In this document: positions 1 to 5,065 of the stretch, piece after piece
Layout: the number at the start of each line of letters is the position of its first letter
How positions within the stretch are numbered: the stretch's first letter is position 1
Position numbers and translations under genes: made by a program
Assembly: GCA_013812695.1 (NCBI GenBank)
Contig: JACCSZ010000438.1
Span: 1-5,065 of the forward strand
DNA from: Gemmatimonadales bacterium
Lineage (GTDB): Bacteria > Gemmatimonadota > Gemmatimonadetes > Gemmatimonadales > GWC2-71-9
Reading direction: 5' to 3'
Length of the DNA: 5,065 nucleotides
Notes under the pieces: model-generated
What the model saw: the letters and a program-made list of their open reading frames with translations, nothing else
What the model was told of the DNA's origin: nothing
Databases searched by the model: none

Positions 1-263
1 CCGTTCGGCACCAGGGCGTGCAGCACGCGCGGTTCGTAGCCGATGAAGCGGACGGTCACATGCTGGGGACCAGGTGGCACGTCCGTCAACGCGTAGCGGC
101 CATCGGCGCCGGCCGCGGTCACGCGGCTCAGGTCGGACAGCGCGACCGCCGCGCCCGCGATGGCCGCATGGGTGTTGGCATCGCGGACCGTGCCCGCGAT
201 GCCCGCTTGGGGGGCCTGAAGGAACGCCAGACCCGAGAGCGCGTGAAACAGGAGATTGGTCAC
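1..263 (-). CDS. N-terminal fragment of a carboxypeptidase-regulatory-like domain protein, probably a TonB-dependent receptor
   Basis: The 3' part lies beyond the left edge; 87 codons are visible. Residues 1-20 form a hydrophobic signal-like segment (LLFHALSGLAFLQAPQA). Residues 21-79 form a carboxypeptidase-D regulatory-like beta-sandwich: GIAGTVRDANTHAAIAGAAV, then ADGRYALTDVPPG, then VTVRFIGYEPR, all typical of this fold. In Gram-negative bacteria this fold usually sits at the start of TonB-dependent outer-membrane receptors, ahead of the plug and barrel, which import siderophores or glycans. Neither plug nor barrel is visible, so receptor identity is inferred. The start is GTG at 263-261 with GGAGG four bases upstream. 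An in-frame TTG at 288-290 would add residues with two arginines, giving a more normal signal n-region, but it has no clear ribosome site. The gene is divergent from the lipoprotein at 599. It could instead be another exported protein with this domain. Confidence 0.75.
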   Translation of the reverse strand, partial: MTNLLFHALSGLAFLQAPQAGIAGTVRDANTHAAIAGAAVALSDLSRVTAAGADGRYALTDVPPGPQHVTVRFIGYEPRVLHALVPN

Positions 264-393
264 TCGGCCTCCGGCACGACTGGTCCCCAACAGTGGGGCG
301 CCGGGAACGGCTCCACAAGACCGGTGCGAGTCTCCCAAAGTGCGAAGGGTCTGGCACGGGGCGCTCGGCGGGGGCCGGTGGTTGGGGCAGATC

Positions 394-409
394 GTGCAAC
401 CCGTTGCAC
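394..409. promoter_or_regulatory. Perfect 16-bp palindrome, candidate operator
   Basis: GTGCAAC, two bases CC, then GTTGCAC: two seven-base arms that match perfectly as an inverted repeat. This shape suits a dimeric helix-turn-helix regulator. It lies between divergent genes, about 20 bp before the TATA-like element at 431-438. For plus-strand transcription it would sit at or just above the -35 region. For minus-strand transcription it would sit just downstream of the start. The regulator is not in the window and its family cannot be named. Confidence 0.45.
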
Positions 410-430
410 CACCTGGACAGCGTTGGCCGA

Positions 431-438
431 CATATAGC
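431..438. promoter_or_regulatory. Possible -10 element, either direction
   Basis: CATATAGC stands out as an AT-rich island in GC-rich DNA. It reads TATAGC on the plus strand and TATATG on the minus strand, so it could serve either divergent gene. No good -35 lies 16-18 bp away in either direction: TTGCAC at 404-409 is too far, and TGGACA at 414-419 too near. It is a weak prediction based on composition and position. Confidence 0.25.
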
Positions 439-584
439 GCGGGACCTCGAGTTTTTTTGCCGGTGCTGTGCGGAGTCCTGCACCAGAGATATGGGTCCGT
501 GTCTTGCACTTGCGCGCGCCGCGGCGTTCCGGCGCTGTCGCCTCCTGTACATCGTTCGCGATCCACAACTCTGACCCTCGAGCT

Positions 585-590
585 AGGCGG
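585..590 (+). promoter_or_regulatory. Ribosome binding site of the Ig/hydrolase-like lipoprotein
   Basis: AGGCGG, eight bases before the ATG at 599. It supports this start, which also gives a complete signal peptide with lipobox. Confidence 0.5.
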
Positions 591-598
591 TTCTCACC

Positions 599-1840
599 AT
601 GACCTACACCTTCAAGCTCGCCCGACGGCTGGCCCGTCTGCGACCCGGCACCTCCGCCACGCTGGCCCTCATCGCGCTGGGCTGCGCCGACACCTCCACC
701 GCGCCCACGTTGTCCGATCCGGGCGATCCGGCGTCGCTCGCCAGCACCGACGACCCGGTGGTACGCGTCGAGCTCTCGCCCAGCCAGGTCACCTGCGCCA
801 TCGGCGGCGAGGTGTCCCTGATCGCAACCCCATACCGCGCCTCAGGCACGGCGGCGACCGAGCGCCGGATCATCTTCCGGGTTCGCGACTCCACCGTAGC
901 GAGGGTGACTGTGACCGGCGCGCGCACCGCGACCGTACGCTGCAAGACCGGCGGCCGCACCGCCGCGCTCGCCGACATCGACCGCCAACACGACTCGACG
1001 CTGGTGACGGTGGCCACCGGCGGCGGCACCCCGGCCCCGACGCCATCGCCCAGTCCGACTCCGACCGTCTCCGGCTCGCTGCCGTTCGGGCTCATGCATA
1101 CCCCGATCGACGAATACGGTGGCAGTTGGACGACGGCGCTGGTGTACTCCACGCCCGCCTACCTCGGCGGCCGGCTGGCGCGCGCCCAGAGCAATGGGAT
1201 GAAGTTGATCGTCGTCATGGGCGGAACGAACGAAGTCCAGAACGCGGACGGCACCTTCAGCCTCACCAGGTGGAAGGCGAGCGTGGACCGCTACCGCAGC
1301 ATGTCGCTGGGCGGCTACATCACGCGCGGCACGCTGTTCATGCACTATCTGATCGACGAGCCGAGTTGCGCCGCGTGCTGGGGCGGCAAGTCGATTGCAT
1401 GGGAGACGGTCGAAGAGATGGCCCGCTACAGCAAGTCGATCTGGCCGGGGCTCCCCACCGCGGCGCGCTCCGCCCCGTCAAAGCTCTCGAACGCCGACTT
1501 CACGTGGCGGTACCTCGACGCAGGCTGGGCGCAGTACAGCACCCGGAAGGGTGACCTGCGGACCTACCTGGAGGAGGAGGTGGCAGCGGCGCGCCGGGAA
1601 GGCCTCGGCCTGGTGGGCGGGCTCAATCTCCTCGATGGCTCCGGCACCTACACGGCGCCGATGAGCGCGAGCCAGCTCCGAACATTCGGCAGCATCATGG
1701 CGGCGGATCCGGCCGTGTGCGCCCTGGTGGGCTGGCGCCACGACTCCAGATTCCTGAACCAGACCGGCATGCGCTCGGCGGTCGAGGCGGTAGCCGACGT
1801 CGCCAGGAGCCGCAAGGGCGCGTCCTGCGTCGTGGGTTGA
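599..1840 (+). CDS. Lipoprotein with Ig-like domain and glycoside-hydrolase-like C-terminal domain
   Basis: I do not recognise a named family; 413 residues. The N-terminus has arginines and a lysine (residues 6-15), a hydrophobic stretch (about 20-28) and a lipobox-like ALGC with Cys29, so it is probably a lipoprotein. Residues 54-138 resemble a bacterial Ig-like (Big) domain, with VVRVELSPSQV, GGEVSLIATP and DSTVARV; Cys66 and Cys115 could form a disulfide. Residues 141-160 are a Thr/Pro/Ser linker. Residues 161-413 look like an alpha/beta barrel enzyme: FGLMHTP, a helix, strand KLIVVMGG, then FMHYLIDEPSCAAC with Glu254 in a position like the acid residue after a barrel strand, then WRYLDAGWAQYS, GLVGGLNLLDG and ALVGWRHDSRF. 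This suggests a surface carbohydrate-active or related hydrolase, by inference only. The start ATG has AGGCGG eight bases upstream. Transcription ends at the hairpin after 1865. Confidence 0.85.
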   Translation: MTYTFKLARRLARLRPGTSATLALIALGCADTSTAPTLSDPGDPASLASTDDPVVRVELSPSQVTCAIGGEVSLIATPYRASGTAATERRIIFRVRDSTVARVTVTGARTATVRCKTGGRTAALADIDRQHDSTLVTVATGGGTPAPTPSPSPTPTVSGSLPFGLMHTPIDEYGGSWTTALVYSTPAYLGGRLARAQSNGMKLIVVMGGTNEVQNADGTFSLTRWKASVDRYRSMSLGGYITRGTLFMHYLIDEPSCAACWGGKSIAWETVEEMARYSKSIWPGLPTAARSAPSKLSNADFTWRYLDAGWAQYSTRKGDLRTYLEEEVAAARREGLGLVGGLNLLDGSGTYTAPMSASQLRTFGSIMAADPAVCALVGWRHDSRFLNQTGMRSAVEAVADVARSRKGASCVVG

Positions 1841-1864
1841 CGCGAAGCGGAAGGTAGAACCACG

Positions 1865-1903
1865 GCGAGCCCCCGGGCACTGTGCCCGGGGGCTCGCTCT
1901 TTC
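1865..1903 (+). terminator. Intrinsic hairpin terminator between convergent genes
   Basis: A perfect 15-bp stem (1865-1879 with 1883-1897) and a three-base CTG loop, very GC-rich, followed by TCTTTC. It starts 24 bp after the stop of the plus-strand lipoprotein and lies 18 bp from the stop of the minus-strand decarboxylase. The short T-rich tail is on the plus side. The minus-side flank has no T run, but a stem this stable could still help end transcription from that side. Confidence 0.8.
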
Positions 1904-1915
1904 AGGCTCGGGTCG

Positions 1916-3391
1916 TCACGTTACCGCCGACGCCTGTTCCCGCAGCACCCGGAGCGCGAGGTCGATCGTCCGGAGGTGCGTGCGGAACGACAGCGCCACC
2001 ATCCGGAGCGTAAAGCACCCGTCGAGCATGGTGGACGACAGGAAGACCCGCCCGTCGCGCTTGACCCCGTCCACGATCGCCCGGTTGAGCTCGTTGGCCC
2101 GCGCCAGGCTGGTGCCGGGCGGCGCCCAGCGGAACGTCACCACCGACAGCTCGGGCGCGGGGCCGACCTCGAAGCCCAACCGCCCGACTTCGCGATAGAA
2201 ATACCGGGCCAGCAACAGCTTCTCCTCGAGCGCCGACCGGAATGGCCGCGTCCCGAGCAGGATCAGCGGCAGCCACATCCGCAATCCCCGAAAGTGCCGC
2301 GTGAGCTCGGGCGAAACGTCCGCCGGCGAGACCTCCCCAGGCTCGCGCAGGGCGTCCTGCATGTAGCTGCCGGCGTAATCGTGCGCGGCCAGGAGCGGCG
2401 CGGCGTCCCGCACCAGGACGATGCCGGAGCCGTACGGGAGGAAGAGGCTCTTGTGGGGATCGAGCACTACGGAGTCGGAGCGCTCGATGCCGCGGAGCGC
2501 GCGCCGGCCCTCGTCGGTGAGCAGAAAGAAGCCACCATACGCCGCGTCGACGTGAAACCAGCAGCGCTCGCGCGCCGCGATCGTCGCGATCTCGTCGAGC
2601 GGATCGATCGCGCCGGTGTCGGTCGTACCCGCCCCCGCGATCACCAGCCACGGCCGGAGCCCGCGCGCGCGGTCGGCGGCGATCGCGTCCGCCAGCGCGC
2701 CGGGCCGCATGCGGAAGCGTGGGTCCATCGCCGTCCGCCGGAGCTGGGCCTCGCCGAGCCCGACCAGGCGAAGCGCCTTCTCGATGCAGTGGTGCGCATG
2801 GTCGGTCAGGTACACGACCGCACGAGCGACGTCGGCCCCTGTGAGCCCGTGCGCGTCCCGTGCGGTGGCCAGAGCGGCCAGCGTGGCGATACTGCCGCCT
2901 GACGCGATGGTGCCGCCGGCCGCCGCGGGGTAGCCGACCAGGTCGGCGACCCAGCGGACGAGCATGTTCTCCATGCGCACGGCGCCCGGTGCGCCGAAGA
3001 AGATGCCGGCGTACTTGTTACTTGTCGCCGCGAGGAAGTCGCCGAGCGCGGCGTGGTAGAGCCCGCCGCCGGGGATGTAGGCGAGATGGCCGGGCGCGCC
3101 GGGGTGCGCGCCCGGCCGGATCACGTCGTGCTCGAGCAGCGCGAGCGCCGCCCCGATCGAAATGCCGTGCTCCGCGATCGGGGAGGCGAGCAGGCCGGCG
3201 CCTTTGTCCTCGGTCTCTTCGTACGCCTTGAGCGTCTGCAGCTTCCGAAGGAAGCGCTCGGTCGAGGCGACGACGGCGTTGCGCAGCCGCTTCCGGCGGC
3301 TGGCCCCGGGCTCGAGCGCACGGCCGGCGCGCTCGAGCTGGCGGAGCCGCGCGAGCAGCGCCTCGCGTTCCTGGTCGTCGGCCGGCGTCAC
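1916..3391 (-). CDS. PLP-dependent group II amino-acid decarboxylase
   Basis: A 491-residue cytoplasmic enzyme of the aromatic-L-amino-acid/tyrosine/glutamate decarboxylase fold, which removes CO2 from an amino acid to give an amine. Landmarks: a helical N-terminus (1-60); YIPGGGLYHAALGDFLAATSN (105-125), typical of the substrate-side segment; ASGGSIATLAAL (163-174), the phosphate-binding loop; His200 in DHAHHCIEKA, equivalent to the histidine stacking on PLP; GTTDTGAIDPLDEI (255-268); Asp282 in WFHVDAAYGG, which pairs with the PLP ring nitrogen; and Lys314 in LDPHKSLFLPYG, the Schiff-base lysine. The C-terminal small domain (about 370-491) is complete. All catalytic residues are present, so it should be active. 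The substrate cannot be assigned. No signal peptide. The GTG start is awkward: GGGAG abuts it with no spacer. It is probably the last gene of an operon with the two lipoproteins upstream, 67 bp after the YbaY-META gene. Confidence 0.93.
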   Translation of the reverse strand: MTPADDQEREALLARLRQLERAGRALEPGASRRKRLRNAVVASTERFLRKLQTLKAYEETEDKGAGLLASPIAEHGISIGAALALLEHDVIRPGAHPGAPGHLAYIPGGGLYHAALGDFLAATSNKYAGIFFGAPGAVRMENMLVRWVADLVGYPAAAGGTIASGGSIATLAALATARDAHGLTGADVARAVVYLTDHAHHCIEKALRLVGLGEAQLRRTAMDPRFRMRPGALADAIAADRARGLRPWLVIAGAGTTDTGAIDPLDEIATIAARERCWFHVDAAYGGFFLLTDEGRRALRGIERSDSVVLDPHKSLFLPYGSGIVLVRDAAPLLAAHDYAGSYMQDALREPGEVSPADVSPELTRHFRGLRMWLPLILLGTRPFRSALEEKLLLARYFYREVGRLGFEVGPAPELSVVTFRWAPPGTSLARANELNRAIVDGVKRDGRVFLSSTMLDGCFTLRMVALSFRTHLRTIDLALRVLREQASAVT

Positions 3392-3458
3392 CTCCCGTGC
3401 GGCTCTCAGCGCCCGTCGAGCGTCGCCCGTAAGGCTCCTCGGGTCGATGATGGCCGCC

Positions 3459-4229
3459 TCACTCCGGAGTCTCGCGGGCGAAACGCAGCGCCTTTCGGGT
3501 CGCGGCGGTGTGCAGGAACAGGTAGGGTCCTTCGAGACTGTAGGTCGAAGCAGCCTCCAACGCCTTCAGGTAGCGGTTCTCCTGGTTCATCACCGCCTCG
3601 GTGCATGCCATGCGCGTCGAGCCGAGCGGGCCGAAGGCGATCGTGCCCCCGCCGATCTCGACGCTGCCGAAGAACCGGTTGCAGGAGCCGCGCCCAACCA
3701 CCTTGCCGGCCTCCGGAAACTCGAGCGTGGCCCGCGCGTAGTCCATGACGCCCGCGCCGCCAACGTCCTCGAGCAGCCAGACCGTGCCCAGGAGCGAACC
3801 GGCCGCAGGAGCCGGCCGCGTCGCCGGCACACGCACCAGCATCAGCGCGACCTGCTCAGGGTTCCCGCGCGTCAGCACGGGCGCCACGGTGGTGGTGGTG
3901 AACAGGAGGCGGCCTTCACTGCGGATCGTCGCGCGCACGGCATACGTATGCGTGGCCTCGATCCGCGCCGGGTCGTAGCTGAGCTCGAACGGGAGTGGCA
4001 CCTGACGTCCAGCGGGAGCGAAGGTGGTGTCCGCGATGACCGGTGCGGCGACATCCTCCCGGGAGATGTCGCTGAGCTGGACGTGCACCTCGGCATCGGG
4101 CGGCAGCGCCATGCGCTCGCGATAGGCCACGGTGCCGGTGACGGCGGCGGTGCCGGCCTCGTTCCCCATCTGAGAGTTCCCCGCGCAGCCCAGCGCGAAG
4201 CCGGCCGCGACGATCCAGACGCGCGTCAT
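3459..4229 (-). CDS. YbaY-META two-domain lipoprotein
   Basis: 256 residues. MTRVWIVAAGFALGC is a short lipoprotein signal with Cys15 as the lipidated residue. Residues 29-134 match the YbaY/YscW-type lipoprotein domain: GTVAYRERMALPPDAEVHVQ, then LSDISREDVAAPVIAD, then VPLPFELSYDPARI and ATHTYAVRATI. Residues 146-250 are a META (HslJ-like) domain: GTVWLLEDV, then GRGSCNRFFGSV with Cys183, GPLGSTRMAC with Cys209, and NQENRYLKAL. HslJ is linked to novobiocin resistance and heat shock in E. coli, but the roles of both domains are poorly defined; an envelope-stress or outer-membrane maintenance role is inference. The ATG at 4229-4227 is chosen because it puts the signal peptide at the N-terminus; a TTG at 4304 would add 25 unlikely residues and overlap the preceding gene. 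No strong ribosome site is seen, so coupling to the upstream lipoprotein (40-bp gap) is possible. Confidence 0.92.
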   Translation of the reverse strand: MTRVWIVAAGFALGCAGNSQMGNEAGTAAVTGTVAYRERMALPPDAEVHVQLSDISREDVAAPVIADTTFAPAGRQVPLPFELSYDPARIEATHTYAVRATIRSEGRLLFTTTTVAPVLTRGNPEQVALMLVRVPATRPAPAAGSLLGTVWLLEDVGGAGVMDYARATLEFPEAGKVVGRGSCNRFFGSVEIGGGTIAFGPLGSTRMACTEAVMNQENRYLKALEAASTYSLEGPYLFLHTAATRKALRFARETPE

Positions 4230-4269
4230 GGCGACGTGCCCGGGACAAAGGTGGTGAGGAGCTCGCGTT

Positions 4270-4767
4270 TCACGAGCGCAGGGTCGCGCTGAACGCCCCG
4301 GCAACGGTGACCGTGCCGGTGGTGTCCGGCCCGGCCACCAGCGTCCCGCTGAAGCTGAACGTGCCGACGGCCTGGCCCTGGCTCACCTCGCCGATTGTCA
4401 CGCTGCCGGCCGCCGCCGACGCCCGCTCGACCACCTCGAGCCCGGACGCGAGAAGGGAGTAGCGTCCCTGGCTGTCCGCGTCGAGGGCCGACACCGCGTA
4501 AGTGCCCGGCGTCGGGAGCACCTGCCCGGGGAACTGGATCGAGATCAGCCGGACCGAGTCACCCTGCGCCGCCACCATGCTGATGGTGTATCGTCCTTCG
4601 GGAAGCGCTTCCGAGTAGACCAGATCGCCATTCGACGGCCCCGACAATGCGGCCGCGAGAGCGCCGCTCAGTCGCGCTTCGAACGTTCCCGCGGCCGGAC
4701 CCGTCGGTTCGGAACACCCGGCCAGGAGCATGGCTGCGGCCAGCAGGGACACGGGGCGACCGTACAT
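4270..4767 (-). CDS. Small hypothetical lipoprotein, beta-rich
   Basis: 165 residues, no family recognised. MYGRPVSLLAAAMLLAGC is a textbook lipoprotein signal, with lipobox LAGC and Cys18. The mature part is rich in Gly, Ser, Thr, Ala and Val in alternating patterns (GTFEARLSGALAAALSG; RYTISMVAAQGDSVRLISIQFPG; GSVTIGEVSQGQAVGTFSFSGTL; TGTVTVAGAFSATL), which suggests a beta-sandwich. GTFEARLSG near the start and GAFSATL at the end look like matching edge strands. No catalytic motif is visible. GGGAG at 4775-4779, seven bases before the ATG, is a good ribosome site and fixes the start. It is the first gene of the minus-strand operon, 40 bp ahead of the YbaY-META lipoprotein and divergent from the amidohydrolase. 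Confidence 0.87.
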   Translation of the reverse strand: MYGRPVSLLAAAMLLAGCSEPTGPAAGTFEARLSGALAAALSGPSNGDLVYSEALPEGRYTISMVAAQGDSVRLISIQFPGQVLPTPGTYAVSALDADSQGRYSLLASGLEVVERASAAAGSVTIGEVSQGQAVGTFSFSGTLVAGPDTTGTVTVAGAFSATLRS

Positions 4768-4774
4768 GCGTTCT

Positions 4775-4779
4775 CTCCC
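4775..4779 (-). promoter_or_regulatory. Ribosome binding site of the small lipoprotein
   Basis: GGGAG on the minus strand with a seven-base spacer to the ATG ending the 4765-4767 codon. A second ATG fourteen bases upstream is out of frame, so the site decides the start. Confidence 0.6.
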
Positions 4780-4851
4780 ATGTGAGCCGCGATCGGACCG
4801 TCCTGGGGTCGCGGCGGGATGGACTTGGAATCCTTACGCTAAGCTGCCATC

Positions 4852-4856
4852 GAGGA
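4852..4856 (+). promoter_or_regulatory. Ribosome binding site of the amidohydrolase
   Basis: GAGGA with a five-base spacer to the ATG at 4862. It supports that start. Confidence 0.6.
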
Positions 4857-4861
4857 CCTAT

Positions 4862-5065
4862 ATGCACCAGGGATACGCTGCGACCGTCATCGCGTTCTGG
4901 GCACTGGTGGGCGCCGCGGGGGATTCTCGCCTGCCCGTGCACGTCGGGCCATCGTCCGACACCACGCTCGTCCTGAGCGGCGGATCGTACCTCGACGTGC
5001 GCGCCGGCGTGCTGCGCCCGAACGGCGCCATAGTCGTCCGCGGTGGCCGGATCGTCGCGGTCCAC
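4862..5065 (+). CDS. N-terminal fragment of an amidohydrolase-superfamily protein
   Basis: 68 codons are visible and the gene runs off the right edge. Residues 6-20 (AATVIAFWALVGAAG) look like an export signal with few positive charges. Residues 37-68 read LVLSGGSYLDVRAGVLRPNGAIVVRGGRIVAVH, the usual opening of amidohydrolase/imidazolonepropionase-like metal-dependent hydrolases: the small beta-sandwich with the SGG..LDVRAG turn and the VVRGGRIVAV strand pair. The HxH metal-binding motif that should follow lies outside the window, so activity and substrate cannot be judged. An exported, periplasmic amidohydrolase or dipeptidase-like enzyme is the best guess. It is divergent from the lipoprotein-decarboxylase operon. 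Confidence 0.82.
   Translation, partial: MHQGYAATVIAFWALVGAAGDSRLPVHVGPSSDTTLVLSGGSYLDVRAGVLRPNGAIVVRGGRIVAVH

Larger units (their letters stand above)
264..598. other. Divergent intergenic region, 335 bp
   Basis: This stretch separates the minus-strand receptor fragment from the plus-strand lipoprotein and should hold both promoters. I see no convincing gene; frames open across it give arginine- and proline-rich translations without domain features. It contains a perfect palindrome (394-409), a TATA-like element CATATAGC (431-438), a run of seven T (446-452 approximately), a small CCCCA/TGGGG hairpin (285-298) in the receptor's 5' leader, and a second TTGCAC hexamer at 504-509, one hundred bases after the first. 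The plus-strand gene would have a long leader if its promoter is near 431. Confidence 0.6.
4768..4861. promoter_or_regulatory. Divergent promoter region, lipoprotein operon and amidohydrolase
   Basis: A 94-bp gap between two divergent starts must carry signals for both. The only AT-richer part is 4822-4845, which includes the small dyad CTTA-CGC-TAAG (4833-4843). It could overlap -10 elements of both directions (TAAGCT plus strand, TAGCGT minus strand), but neither matches well and no clear -35 is seen. A short dyad GGAC-C-GTCC lies at 4795-4803. Confidence 0.35.

Noticed and set aside
439..453. CTCGAG followed by seven T as a terminator
   Set aside because: No stable stem precedes the T run, only the six-base self-complementary CTCGAG, and no plus-strand gene ends upstream.
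260..568. Minus-strand 102-codon frame in the intergenic region
   Set aside because: No signal peptide or domain and no clear ribosome site; it ends within the start of the receptor fragment and looks like chance openness in GC-rich DNA.
74..574. Plus-strand 166-codon frame at the left
   Set aside because: Low-complexity Arg/Pro/Gly translation; the minus strand here encodes a recognisable regulatory-like domain.
256..1554. Long plus-strand frame of 432 codons overlapping the lipoprotein at 599
   Set aside because: Its translation is rich in Arg, His and Pro with no domain. The overlapping frame has a lipobox, Ig-like motifs, a linker and a ribosome site, and ends just before a terminator.
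1976..2902. Plus-strand 308-codon frame opposite the decarboxylase
   Set aside because: Antisense shadow: charged, repetitive composition, while the minus strand carries all decarboxylase motifs.
3162..4292. Plus-strand 376-codon frame opposite the YbaY-META gene
   Set aside because: Antisense shadow with no domain; the minus-strand product is clearly assigned.
4230..4304. TTG start for the YbaY-META lipoprotein
   Set aside because: It would place 25 Arg/Pro/His-rich residues before a complete lipoprotein signal peptide and overlap the preceding gene.
4559..5065. Minus-strand 168-codon frame at the right edge
   Set aside because: It overlaps the small lipoprotein's start and lies opposite a typical amidohydrolase N-terminus; its translation has no family features.

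Overview
The window is high-GC DNA packed with exported proteins: three predicted lipoproteins, a fragment of a probable TonB-dependent receptor, and a fragment of a probable exported amidohydrolase. High GC, GGAGG-like ribosome binding sites, GTG starts, Ig-like lipoproteins with ...LGC lipoboxes and a receptor carrying a carboxypeptidase-regulatory-like domain all suit a Gram-negative soil bacterium. Gemmatimonadota fits best, but this rests on overall style and not on a marker gene.

Layout. (1) 1-263, minus: N-terminus of an outer-membrane receptor-type protein, cut by the window edge. (2) 264-598: a 335-bp divergent intergenic region with a perfect 16-bp palindrome at 394-409, a TATA-like element near 431-438 and a T7 tract. 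(3) 599-1840, plus: an unrecognised lipoprotein with an Ig-like domain, a Pro/Thr/Ser linker and a glycoside-hydrolase-like C-terminal domain carrying an IDEP motif. (4) 1865-1903: a strong hairpin terminator between two convergent genes. (5) 4767 down to 1916, minus: a probable three-gene operon made of a small lipoprotein, a YbaY-META two-domain lipoprotein and a PLP-dependent group II amino-acid decarboxylase. (6) 4768-4861: a short divergent promoter region. (7) 4862-5065, plus: the N-terminus of an amidohydrolase-superfamily protein, cut by the window edge.

How the genes may work together. The receptor and the Ig/hydrolase-like lipoprotein are divergent around one palindrome and could share a regulator. 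The two minus-strand lipoproteins and the decarboxylase are in series with gaps of 40 and 67 bp, so co-transcription is likely, but nothing in the sequence links them functionally. I see no RNA gene, CRISPR array, insertion sequence, integrase or phage gene. The most novel item is the 599-1840 lipoprotein; the other complete genes belong to known families or are plain hypotheticals.
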